Shown: positions 12,853 through 21,201 of the stretch, piece after piece
Layout: the number at the start of each line of letters is the position of its first letter
Position numbering within the stretch: the first letter of the stretch is position 1
Origin: a virus
Direction: 5' to 3' (one strand)
IMG/VR virus record: IMGVR_UViG_3300044616_000038
Coordinates: 1-23,496 of that record
Length of the DNA stretch: 23,496 nucleotides
Notes under the pieces: model-generated
Databases searched by the model: none
Seen by the model: only the letters and a program-made list of their open reading frames with translations
What the model was told of the DNA's origin: nothing
Translations under genes and position numbers: made by a program

Positions 12853-15161
12853 TGCCAATTCAGAAGGTTGTATTTAGATCCGGTGTCAACCGAGAGATCA
12901 CTAACTACGCCAACGAAGGCGGCTTTTTTGTATCCGAAAAGATACGGTTCCGTGGCGGCTTTACCCAAAAGATTGGCGGTTGGGTCAATATCAGTTCGAT
13001 TGCTGGCTCGACGTTTAAAGGCGTTGCCCGTGCACTCTGGAACTGGGTGACGCTGACTTCTCAGAACCTGCTGGGTGTTGGCACAAATCAGAAGTATTAC
13101 GTGGAATTAGGTGGTGCCTACTACGACATCACCCCGCTTCGTGCAGCCTCGGTCACACTGACTCAGAATCCGTTCACGACGACATCGAGTAGCAAATCTG
13201 TATTTGTTAGCGCCACGGCGCACGGCACTTCAATCGGCTCTTACGTCACTTTTTCTGGCGCTACGGCGCTCACAGGCGGTGGCATGAGTCTCGTCTTGAA
13301 TGGCGAATTTGAAGTTATTTCAGTGCCTAGTGCCAATACGTTTACGATCATTGCTCCAAGTGCGGCTACAAGTTCTGTTACGGGTGGCGGTTCACTAGTC
13401 GTTGCTAATTATCAAATCAATGCTGGCCCTGCTGTATACACAACTCAAGTTGGTTGGGGCGGTCCTCCGTGGGGTTATGGCGGTTGGGGTTCGGCTAATC
13501 CGCAGGGCATTCCGCTGCGTCTTTGGTCGCAGTTTAACTACGGCGATGACCTGATTTTTGCGGAGCGTTCAGGCGAGATTTTCTACTGGACGAAGGACAC
13601 TTCGACTTGGGCACGTGCCATCAGCCTAGAGTCTAAAGCCAACTCCATCGTCAAGACCAGCACCACGGCAACATTTGCAGCCAGCACTCTCACTATTACT
13701 GTTGCTGATGCGACGGGTATCAATACGGGCGCGGTCGTAACGGGTAGCGGCATACCCTCTGGCACTTATGTTGATGAGGATTGGAACGGTAGTACGAGTG
13801 TTCTGCTCTCTGCGGCCACTACAGCGTCGGGCACTTTGAGTTCTGTGTCGTTTAGCTACGCTGGTCGGCATGTGCCAAATGAGACGAATCTCATCATCAG
13901 TTCGCCGGTCAACGACTTCACGATTGCGATGGGTGCTAACCCGTACGATCCGACTGATTTCAATACCGCGTTTGATCCGCTACTTGTTCGTTGGTCTGAC
14001 CAAGACAATCCGTGGGAATGGGTGCCGGAAGTTACAAACCAGTCGGGTGAACAACGCTTATCAAGCGGGTCTGAAGTTGTCGCTGCGGTCGGTACCCGTC
14101 AGGAAATCTTGGTATTAACAGATACGTCGATCTATTCGATGCAGTACCTTGGGCCTCCGTTTGTGTGGGGCTTCACCATCCTTGACGAAGACATTTCGGT
14201 TGCGTCACCAAACTCTGTCATCTCGGTCAACAACGCGACGTACTGGATGGGTACGGACAAGTTCTTCGTGTACGACGGTCGTGTAAATACGTTGCCCTGC
14301 ACGTTGCGTCAGCACGTGTTTAGTACATTGAACCGAGAACAGATTGCCCAAGTTGTCTGCGGTAACAACGAAGCCTTCAGTGAAATCTGGTGGTTCTATC
14401 CCGGTACGGGCAGCAATACGAATAGCCTGTATGTGACGTACAACTATTTAGATCAAGTATGGGCATACGGGTCGTTGATGCGAACGGCGTTTGCTCGGCA
14501 GACAATTCGTGAGTTCCCGCAGCTTTCGTTCAGCATTCAAGAGTCTTATCTCGACACGGATATCAATTCGTCTGTCACTACTATATCGCTCATCAATGCT
14601 TCGTCGTATCCCAATGCTGGCACGATTGCCATCGACTCTGAAGAAATTACTTACACCGGCAAAACAAACAACACTCTTACTGGCTGCGTACGCGGCGCTA
14701 ACGCTACTGTGGCTGCCTCACATACTGCATATACGTTGGTTACGCTACCTGCACCGAACCAAGTGATGTTCCACGAAGTCGGTTGGGATGATGTCTCGAC
14801 CGGTGAAGCAGAGCCGATTACGGCGTTTATTGAGTCGTCTGACTTTGCTATCGGTGACGGCGAACACTTTGCGTTTGTTTCGCGCATCATTCCGGACGTT
14901 AAGTTCTTGGGTTCTTCAACATCGACCCCGGCAGTAGACCTGACTGTGACTCCGCACAACTATCCCGGCGCGGCTTATGGCACGGGCGATACGGATGCAG
15001 TGCAGGCTACGGTGGTTCTACCGATTGAGCGGTACACGGATCAGGTCTTCACCCGTATCAGAGGTAGGCAGATTGCCTTCCGGATAGCCTCGACTGCGCT
15101 TGGCGTGGCGTGGCAGATGGGTGCGATGCGTCTGGATATGCGACCGGATGGGCGTCGGTAA
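12852..15161 (+). CDS. Tail nozzle or stabilisation-like structural protein (P22 gp10-like)
   Basis: A 769-residue virion protein. The opening MPIQKVVFRSGVNREITNYA and the central block WSDQDNPWEWVPE (from residue 381) with SGSEVVAAVGTRQEILVLTD, SIYSMQYLGPPFVWGF and NNATYWMGTDKFFVYDG look like the propeller-type nozzle or stabilisation proteins of short-tailed phages such as P22 gp10. Three inserted beta domains interrupt it: about 102-192 (FTTTSSSKSVFVSATAHGTS...), 263-335 (TLTITVADATGINTGAVV...) and 574-630 (AIDSEEITYTGKTNNTLTGC...). These inserts recur in other phage surface proteins. GGGAG at 12840-12844 lies 7 bases before ATG 12852; the TTG three bases upstream is not needed. The assignment rests on pattern and on position before the ejection genes. 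Confidence 0.65.
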   Translation: MPIQKVVFRSGVNREITNYANEGGFFVSEKIRFRGGFTQKIGGWVNISSIAGSTFKGVARALWNWVTLTSQNLLGVGTNQKYYVELGGAYYDITPLRAASVTLTQNPFTTTSSSKSVFVSATAHGTSIGSYVTFSGATALTGGGMSLVLNGEFEVISVPSANTFTIIAPSAATSSVTGGGSLVVANYQINAGPAVYTTQVGWGGPPWGYGGWGSANPQGIPLRLWSQFNYGDDLIFAERSGEIFYWTKDTSTWARAISLESKANSIVKTSTTATFAASTLTITVADATGINTGAVVTGSGIPSGTYVDEDWNGSTSVLLSAATTASGTLSSVSFSYAGRHVPNETNLIISSPVNDFTIAMGANPYDPTDFNTAFDPLLVRWSDQDNPWEWVPEVTNQSGEQRLSSGSEVVAAVGTRQEILVLTDTSIYSMQYLGPPFVWGFTILDEDISVASPNSVISVNNATYWMGTDKFFVYDGRVNTLPCTLRQHVFSTLNREQIAQVVCGNNEAFSEIWWFYPGTGSNTNSLYVTYNYLDQVWAYGSLMRTAFARQTIREFPQLSFSIQESYLDTDINSSVTTISLINASSYPNAGTIAIDSEEITYTGKTNNTLTGCVRGANATVAASHTAYTLVTLPAPNQVMFHEVGWDDVSTGEAEPITAFIESSDFAIGDGEHFAFVSRIIPDVKFLGSSTSTPAVDLTVTPHNYPGAAYGTGDTDAVQATVVLPIERYTDQVFTRIRGRQIAFRIASTALGVAWQMGAMRLDMRPDGRR

Positions 15162-15760
15162 TGACTGTACCTCGTAACGTAGTTCCGCCGAACCTTCCGG
15201 TTGCTCTGCGTGAGTACGATCAGCGAGGTATGGAGCAGTTCAACAACGTCCTGCGCCTCTTCTTTACCCAACTTTCAAACCGCATCAACTCGCCTACCGC
15301 ACATGCTTCGTACTACGACACTACGACGCAGACAAACCCAGTAGCCAATCAGGTCAATTTGTTTAGATACAACTCAGTCGTGTCTGAGTTTCAGGTGACT
15401 CGCGGTACCCCAACGTCGAAAATCTACGTCAACAACACTGGGGTTTATAACTTTCAGTTCTCGGCTCAGATAGATAAAACAGTAGCGGGTGTTGACCAGA
15501 TGTGGATATGGCCTCGGATTAACGGGGTCAACGTGCCAGACTCGGCCACTAAGATAAACATTCAAGGCAATGCTGAAGCAGAAGTGGCTGCTTGGAACTT
15601 TCTTCTTGTAATGCAGGCCGGGGACTATTTTGAATTGGCTTGGCAGTCCCCTGAAGACAAAATGATCATCCTTGCCGAGCCAGCAGCCAGTAATTATCCG
15701 GGCATCCCGTCCATCATCCTGACCGTCACTTGGGTGTCGAATTACGAGGCCAACGAGTGA
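15161..15760 (+). CDS. Beta-sandwich virion protein
   Basis: A 199-residue protein. The N-terminal part (MTVPRNVVPPNLPVALREYD, with QFNNVLRLFFTQLSNRIN) looks like a virion-anchoring helical segment. The C-terminal ~130 residues (GVYNFQFSAQIDKT, WIWPRINGVNVPDSATKI, AAWNFLLVMQAGDYFELAW, GIPSIILTVTWVS) have the strand pattern of C1q-like or jelly-roll domains common in aquatic-phage surface proteins. It probably decorates the tail or supports a fiber. ATG 15161 overlaps the nozzle-like gene stop as TAATG. An in-frame upstream start at 15110 would add 17 residues lying inside that gene and is rejected. The exact place in the virion is unknown. Confidence 0.75.
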   Translation: MTVPRNVVPPNLPVALREYDQRGMEQFNNVLRLFFTQLSNRINSPTAHASYYDTTTQTNPVANQVNLFRYNSVVSEFQVTRGTPTSKIYVNNTGVYNFQFSAQIDKTVAGVDQMWIWPRINGVNVPDSATKINIQGNAEAEVAAWNFLLVMQAGDYFELAWQSPEDKMIILAEPAASNYPGIPSIILTVTWVSNYEANE

Positions 15761-15794
15761 TACTATCTACCGAACTTGACCCCGTGAGGGAAGT

Positions 15795-18224
15795 ATGAAT
15801 CGAAACCCTAATATGGCCGGGCTGGCTGGCCTTCTTGCTTCTCAGGGGCAGGGGGAAGATAAAGTTCTTGTTCACATGACTCCGGGGGAAGTCCGGGGAC
15901 TGCAGGCGCTTGCTCAGGCTACGGGCGGTTCACTGTCGGTTAATCCCAACACGGGGTTATTACAAGCCGGTTGGCTGAAGAATCTTCTTCCTGCAATCGC
16001 AGGATTTACCCTCAATCGGGTGTTTCCGGGTCTTGGCTCGACCGCTACGAGTGCCCTCGTGGGTACGGCGACTGGATTAATTGAAGGAAGTTTCAAGAAG
16101 GGTTTAAACGCTGGGTTCAGTGCCTACAGTGGATCAAACATCAGCGAGGGTTTACGTCGGGCTGCTGCAGTGCGGATGGCTCCTCCTAAGACTTTGTCGC
16201 AGCAGTTGGGCCTGAAAGAAGAGGAGTTGCTGGACTACGGTGATCTGACTAAGCCCGATACGGATAAACAGACTTTCGGCGTCAGACTACCGCAGACTAC
16301 CACTCCGCTTCCTGCCATATCCCCAGTAACCCCTAAGCCGAGCAAGTCGGGAATCTTCGAGGGGATCAAGGGTCTTGCTACCGAGGAAGGACGCAAGGCG
16401 TTTACGACTGGGCTGGAGGGCGGTTATACGAGTCCGTTCGGCAAGATGGCGTCGAAATACGCTACGTCGATGGGCCTCCAGACCATGCTGACCCCGGATT
16501 ACGATGAGGGTGACATGAAGGGCGGTCAGATGACCAAGCCCCGTTACTACATCCCGGGCGACTACAACCCGAACTACGGCAAGGGCTACGGTGAGTGGCT
16601 ATTTAAACCGGGCTACTTCGCGGACAAGTATCCGGGCTACGCCGATGGTGGCATGGTGTTTCAGGGCGATGAGCGGTTTGCTGACGGCGGCGAGGTTATG
16701 GTGTCTCCGGGTGCCGTACTCCCTCAGACTATCACGCAGGACCGAACGGGACTTAAAGGTTACTACGAAAGCCTGCTAGTCCCCCCTAACACCGCGCCTC
16801 GGGATACTTCTGCCCTGCAGGCGTACTTGGATGCATTGCGAGCGCGATTGAAGAGACCGTATCAGCCTTATGGTCCGGGTACAGATACTGGCGGTGGCGG
16901 TGGCGGCGGTGGGGGCGGCGGCCCCGGATCTGGTGGGACTGTAACCCCTCCGGGCACTGATCCGTATGCTGATGGTGTAACCGGCACTCCGATTGATTTC
17001 ATACAGCCACCGGCTCCTCCGGCTCCTCCTAAGCCGAGGGAAGATTTAACGCCACCTAGTTCAGTGGCTCCGGGAGCAACTCCGGGGGATTTGGGTGACC
17101 TGTTTGGTACACCACCAGAATTTTTTGTTCCGGGCACTGAAACCGACACTAAAGTGGAAGAAACGGAGCCAGAAACCGAGACTTCTATCGAAGTGTTTGA
17201 TCCGGAAACCATTGCTACTGATTATGCGGGTGCTCCGGCTAGCGTCGTGCCGGGCACTGGGTTACCGAAGAAAAAACCTCCTCCGGATCAAGACACTGAA
17301 ACATCAATTGAAGTGTTTGACAAAGAAGCCCTTACCTCTGACTACGCGGGTGCTCCAGCTAGCGTAGCTCCCCCCACTGGGTCGTCGTTTCCAGCGCGTA
17401 CTGGGTATATTTCCACTAAGGAAAACCCGTTTGGATATGACTTTGTTGAGCTTGGCTTCATCAATCCGCAGACCACTGAACAAGTGGCCGATGCGAGCAA
17501 GCCTATTGTCGATGAGATCCTGAAGAACTTTGAGGCGCAGCAGAAGGCTGAAAAAGAAGGCGATAAAGATGCGGCGAGTAAAGCAGCGGAAGCCGGTACA
17601 AATTTGATTGAACTGCTGTCAAAGGTTTCTCCAGAAGTGGCCCTTGCCTACGAAGCGTACAAGTATTTCTTCAAGAAAGAACCGCCGAAGGAAAAAGAGA
17701 AAGAAGCTACCTACACCATTACGGAAGTGCCGGACCAGCCGGTTCAGCCTCCGCCGACAACTTCTGCGCCTGCCGGGGGCGGCTCGGCTATTCCGTGGAC
17801 TTCTGGGCAGAACTACACCCTGCGGGATTTGATTAATCCGACAGAGTCTGAAGAAGGGTATGAACCGGACTACTCAGTAACAATACCGGAAGCTGTTGAC
17901 TTTGCTGCTGGCGGCTATGTTCCGGGCTACGCTCAAGGCGGTCTTGGCTCCCTGCAGCAATACGCGGTTGGCGGTAAGCTCGTGAATGGGCGGGGCGACG
18001 GGATGTCTGATGACATCAAAGCCAACATCGGTGGACACCAAGAAGCTAGACTCGCGGATGGGGAGTTCGTGATTCCGGCAGATGTGGTATCTCACCTTGG
18101 CAACGGTTCGACCGATGCGGGTGCAAAACAACTTTACGCAATGATGGACCGGATTCGCAAAGCGCGTACCGGTCGTGAGAGGCAGGCTCCGGAAGTAGAA
18201 GCCCGGAACTACATGCCCGCCTAA
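15795..18224 (+). CDS. Large internal virion or ejection-type protein
   Basis: An 809-residue protein. The N-terminus (HMTPGEVRGLQALAQATGGS, NPNTGLLQAG, LLPAIAGFTLNRVFPGLGS) and the C-terminus (GDGMSDDIKANIGG, then LADGEFVIPADVVSHLGNGS at about 753-772 and KQLYAMMDRIRKARTG) are blocks I recognise from long structural proteins of aquatic podoviruses, usually next to ejection genes. The middle is low complexity: an 11-glycine run at residues 366-376, Pro/Ala linkers, acidic stretches and a duplicated 40-residue segment. 'DGG' and 'AGGYVPGYAQGG' motifs flank the conserved parts. GAGGG at 15786-15790 precedes ATG 15795 after a 34-base gap, the largest between genes in the window. Role in DNA ejection is inferred from neighbours; function is not shown by any catalytic motif. 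Confidence 0.7.
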   Translation: MNRNPNMAGLAGLLASQGQGEDKVLVHMTPGEVRGLQALAQATGGSLSVNPNTGLLQAGWLKNLLPAIAGFTLNRVFPGLGSTATSALVGTATGLIEGSFKKGLNAGFSAYSGSNISEGLRRAAAVRMAPPKTLSQQLGLKEEELLDYGDLTKPDTDKQTFGVRLPQTTTPLPAISPVTPKPSKSGIFEGIKGLATEEGRKAFTTGLEGGYTSPFGKMASKYATSMGLQTMLTPDYDEGDMKGGQMTKPRYYIPGDYNPNYGKGYGEWLFKPGYFADKYPGYADGGMVFQGDERFADGGEVMVSPGAVLPQTITQDRTGLKGYYESLLVPPNTAPRDTSALQAYLDALRARLKRPYQPYGPGTDTGGGGGGGGGGGPGSGGTVTPPGTDPYADGVTGTPIDFIQPPAPPAPPKPREDLTPPSSVAPGATPGDLGDLFGTPPEFFVPGTETDTKVEETEPETETSIEVFDPETIATDYAGAPASVVPGTGLPKKKPPPDQDTETSIEVFDKEALTSDYAGAPASVAPPTGSSFPARTGYISTKENPFGYDFVELGFINPQTTEQVADASKPIVDEILKNFEAQQKAEKEGDKDAASKAAEAGTNLIELLSKVSPEVALAYEAYKYFFKKEPPKEKEKEATYTITEVPDQPVQPPPTTSAPAGGGSAIPWTSGQNYTLRDLINPTESEEGYEPDYSVTIPEAVDFAAGGYVPGYAQGGLGSLQQYAVGGKLVNGRGDGMSDDIKANIGGHQEARLADGEFVIPADVVSHLGNGSTDAGAKQLYAMMDRIRKARTGRERQAPEVEARNYMPA
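17174..17413 (+). repeat. Tandem duplication of a 40-residue segment
   Basis: Two copies with an exact 120-base period: ETSIEVFD at 17178 and 17298, and DYAGAPASV at about 17220 and 17340. Codon differences between copies show the duplication is not recent. Outer edges are approximate. Confidence 0.75.
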
Positions 18225-18225
18225 T

Positions 18226-18230
18226 AGGAG
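18226..18230 (+). promoter_or_regulatory. Strong ribosome binding site for the gene at 18237
   Basis: AGGAG six bases before ATG 18237, in the 12-base gap after the upstream TAA. It is among the best-spaced sites in the window and suggests high, independent translation of this gene. Confidence 0.75.
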
Positions 18231-18236
18231 TTAAAA

Positions 18237-19229
18237 ATGGCTACCCCGACCGAAACGACACAAATTACTTCCAATATCCCGGACTGGGCTAAAGGCTACG
18301 CTGAGCGTCTGCTTGGTGAAGCCGAAAAGCTCTCTCGCCGTGGGTTTCAGCCGTATCAAGGCCAGATGGTTGAGCAGTTCAACCCTTTGCAAGAACAAGC
18401 GTTCTTGGATGTTGCTGGTATGCGTCCGGCGGCTCAATTGGGTCAGGCTACGGGTTTGGCCGGTTTAGCAGGACTCCGTGCTGAACGTGCTGGACAGTAT
18501 GGTCCGATGGCACAGCAGCAGTTTTATTCTTCTCCGTTTCAACAGCCCGGCGGCATCCAATCGTATATGTCGCCCTATATGCAGGGCGTAGTTGAACAGC
18601 AGAAAAGCCAAGCAATTCAGGACTATGCTCGACAGCTTCCGGGATTAGGGGCTGCGGCGGCTCGTGCTGGGGCTAAGGGGGGCACTCGTGAGGCTCTCAT
18701 GCAGTCCGAAGCACAGCGCAATCTTCAGAACCAGCTTGGCGGAATCCAAGCGACCGGGCTTCAAAACGCCTTCCAGCAGGCTCAAGCTCAGGCTGCACAA
18801 GATGCGTCGATGCGGGCACAGTATGGTTTAGCCGGTGCTCAGCTAGGTGAGCAGTCTCGCCAGTTCGGTGCAGGACTTGGCCTCTCGGGGCTTCAGCAGC
18901 AATTGGATGCCGCTAGAACTCTGGGCGGTCTTGGTCAGCAGCAGTACGGTCAGCAGATGGGTATCAATCAGGCTCAGCTTGGCGCTGGATCTCAGATTCA
19001 GGCGTTGGGCCAGCAGGATCTTGCCAGCCGTTACCAGCAGTTCCTCAACGAGCAGCAGTTGCCGTTCCAGCAGTTGGGCTTCTTCTCGGATATCCTCCGG
19101 GGTACGCCGTCGTCTGCTGCGATTCAGCAACGCTATCAAGCTCCCCCAAGTTTGGGCGGCATCGTCGGCGGTCTGGGTCTTGCGGGATTTGGTGGACTGT
19201 TGGGCGGATTCGGAGGTAGTTCACCATGA
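18237..19229 (+). CDS. Ejection or internal virion protein, Gln/Ala-rich
   Basis: A 330-residue, strongly helical protein rich in Gln, Ala and Gly. The blocks SYMSPYMQGVVEQQKSQAIQ (from residue 109), GGTREALMQSEAQRN (from about 148) and QLGGIQATGLQNAFQQAQAQ match the pattern of internal or DNA-transfer proteins of podoviruses, which often carry SPYMQ-V and GG-R-AL motifs. The C-terminus (residues 306-330) is a hydrophobic glycine-rich stretch (LGGIVGGLGLAGFGGLLGG) that could interact with membrane. This fits a component that forms part of the channel for DNA entry, which is inference from family and context. Its stop overlaps the next gene start as ATGA. Confidence 0.75.
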   Translation: MATPTETTQITSNIPDWAKGYAERLLGEAEKLSRRGFQPYQGQMVEQFNPLQEQAFLDVAGMRPAAQLGQATGLAGLAGLRAERAGQYGPMAQQQFYSSPFQQPGGIQSYMSPYMQGVVEQQKSQAIQDYARQLPGLGAAAARAGAKGGTREALMQSEAQRNLQNQLGGIQATGLQNAFQQAQAQAAQDASMRAQYGLAGAQLGEQSRQFGAGLGLSGLQQQLDAARTLGGLGQQQYGQQMGINQAQLGAGSQIQALGQQDLASRYQQFLNEQQLPFQQLGFFSDILRGTPSSAAIQQRYQAPPSLGGIVGGLGLAGFGGLLGGFGGSSP

Positions 19230-21199
19230 TGGGACCGATTAGCACCCTTGGCCGTGCCGCCGAAGCATCAGTTCAGCAGAAACAATCTAGCGGTATGCCG
19301 CCAGATCAAGCCGTTGCCTATACAGAGCAGCTTTTGCTCGATGGTATTTCTCCCGACCTTGAGACCATGATGGCTCAGGCTTCACAGTTGCGGCAGATGC
19401 AGCGCAAACCTCCCCAGATGACGATCCGGGATCAATTGAACCAAGCCTACCAAGGCATCGCGAACCTCCCGACTCCAGGGTTTCAACCGGGATTTAACAA
19501 GGGGGGAATTGTTGCGTTTGCTTCAGGTGACCTCGTCGATGACATGATGCCGCGCCTGACTCCGGAGCAAATCCGTATGCAGATGATGCGGCAAAAAGCA
19601 GCCGAAGGAAGAATGGGGCTGGGTAGTTACGGTATTGGCCTTGAGAATTATCCGGAATTGATTGAAGACGTTCCGGAAGGAAAGCGTGTCGTCACAAATA
19701 TTGTCGATGACAAAGGCAATCTTTGGCACAAACTAGAAGACGGTACGTTTAGGCAAGCCTCTGGAAAACGCCTTGAAGGAGCCAAAATAGAAGGGGGCCG
19801 ATTGGTATACCCTGACCGCCCGAGCATAGTGCAACGTGAAGCCACCGCATATCGTGCTGGACAGTCGAGCGGTATTAGAGGGCTACCCGGACCTGATGTC
19901 ACTGTGGATAGAACTTCGGGGCGGGATGTTGTTACGGATAGACGACCTACGACGGCTACACCTGATGTAAAAAAGCCGGGAAGAATTAGTCGTGGCCTCG
20001 CTGCATTAGGTCCGGTTGCCGTTGCTGGTGGCGTCGGTGCGATGATCTCTGACGTAGGCGAGCGGGCTGAAGCACAGCGTGGTGAAGGTGCTGACACGGG
20101 TCCGGTTATTTCGGCTGGTCCGATGGGTATTGCGTACTCCACGAAGTCTGCACCGAAACCGAGCGACATCGGCGACATGTTTAGCTCATTTTTCTCTGGT
20201 GCCACTCTCGGCATCTTTGGAGATCGTGAAGCTGAACGTGCTGCAGAGAGAAAGGCCGAAGCCAAACCGGAAGAGAAGTCTGCAGTTAAGCCAAAACCCT
20301 CTGGCGGTATGGCTCCTGCGGCTAAACCTCGTGGCGGCATGTTTGATATTCCGATTGCGATTGAGACGGCTCGCGCCACTCTTAACTACGCGGTTAAGGA
20401 AGACGACGAATTTCAAAAACTCCTCAAACGCGCTGAAGCAGAGGGCACTGGCCCTTACAGCAAAATGTTTACCGAAGGCGACCGCATCAAGACGGAGCGC
20501 ATGGAGGCTCTCAAGAAGAGCAAAGACTCCAACTTTGGTCGTGCGCTCGTGGCCGCAGGTCTCGCGATGGCTCAGCAGGCTGCTAAAGGTGGACAGCCCG
20601 GTAATGAGTCGCAGAAGTTCCTTGCCGCTGCGGTTGAGGGTCTTGGTGGCTACATGAAGGCTCAAGAGTTCCTTGGTCAAGAGCGAGAAAAGGCTCAGAA
20701 GGAACTCGACAAGTTCACGTTGGATATGGAGCAACTGCGTGAAGCTTCACGTGGTGATCTTCGTGGTTTGGCATTGAAACGGTTCAATGACGCTCAGGCT
20801 CGTGCTGAGAAGGCCAATGACAATGCTCGCGGCTTGATGATTGTTCAGAAACAAATGGAATACGCCCGAGAAGCGTTGGGTATTAAAACCGCTGCGTCTC
20901 TGCAAAATGCTCAAACACGAGCGCAGAGCCAGTTGATGGCTCAAGCACAAAAAGAAGTCGCTGACTCTCCGGCCTATATGGCCGCCCAAATAAAGTACGC
21001 GCAGGCTACGCAGGCGAAGAACCCGAAAGAGCAGCAGGCCGCCCTCACTGAAATGAACAATTTGATCCGGCAACGAGTACAGATGAATATGCAAATTCCG
21101 TCCTACATGGCTGGAATTCAGTACAATCCGGCCAGTGGCGACCTCGACTTTTCTGCGACTGACGCCATCGTGGATATGGCACTTGGCACTGGGAAGTAA
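19226..21199 (+). CDS. Ejection or internal virion protein, long helical
   Basis: A 657-residue protein. The opening (ISTLGRAAEASVQQKQSSGM, AVAYTEQLLLDGIS) and the NKGGIVAFASGDLV block at about 91-104 are frequent in internal proteins of aquatic podoviruses. Residues about 255-275 (RGLAALGPVAVAGGVGAMIS) form a possible membrane-active helix. The segment FGRALVAAGLAMAQQAAKGG (about 436-455) and the following long charged helix resemble the tape-measure-like middle of ejection proteins. Residues 480-600 are mostly coiled-coil-like. GGAGG at 19212-19216 lies 9 bases before ATG 19226; a second ATG follows at 19229. No catalytic motif is visible. It sits between the Gln-rich ejection protein and the hydrolase-like protein, as expected for a multi-protein ejection complex. 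Confidence 0.7.
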   Translation: MMGPISTLGRAAEASVQQKQSSGMPPDQAVAYTEQLLLDGISPDLETMMAQASQLRQMQRKPPQMTIRDQLNQAYQGIANLPTPGFQPGFNKGGIVAFASGDLVDDMMPRLTPEQIRMQMMRQKAAEGRMGLGSYGIGLENYPELIEDVPEGKRVVTNIVDDKGNLWHKLEDGTFRQASGKRLEGAKIEGGRLVYPDRPSIVQREATAYRAGQSSGIRGLPGPDVTVDRTSGRDVVTDRRPTTATPDVKKPGRISRGLAALGPVAVAGGVGAMISDVGERAEAQRGEGADTGPVISAGPMGIAYSTKSAPKPSDIGDMFSSFFSGATLGIFGDREAERAAERKAEAKPEEKSAVKPKPSGGMAPAAKPRGGMFDIPIAIETARATLNYAVKEDDEFQKLLKRAEAEGTGPYSKMFTEGDRIKTERMEALKKSKDSNFGRALVAAGLAMAQQAAKGGQPGNESQKFLAAAVEGLGGYMKAQEFLGQEREKAQKELDKFTLDMEQLREASRGDLRGLALKRFNDAQARAEKANDNARGLMIVQKQMEYAREALGIKTAASLQNAQTRAQSQLMAQAQKEVADSPAYMAAQIKYAQATQAKNPKEQQAALTEMNNLIRQRVQMNMQIPSYMAGIQYNPASGDLDFSATDAIVDMALGTGK

Positions 21200-21201
21200 C
21201 T

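Noticed and set aside
15110-15160. Extended start for the protein at 15161
   Set aside because: It would lie inside the nozzle-like gene; TAATG at 15159 follows the coupling used throughout the window.
15761-15794. Terminator or promoter in the longest intergenic gap
   Set aside because: The 34 bases show no hairpin with T-run and no clear -10/-35 pair; only a ribosome site (GAGGG at 15786-15790) is evident.
19648-20379. 243-residue minus-strand open frame
   Set aside because: It lies wholly inside the ejection protein gene at 19226-21199, which is coupled to its neighbours and has recognisable blocks.
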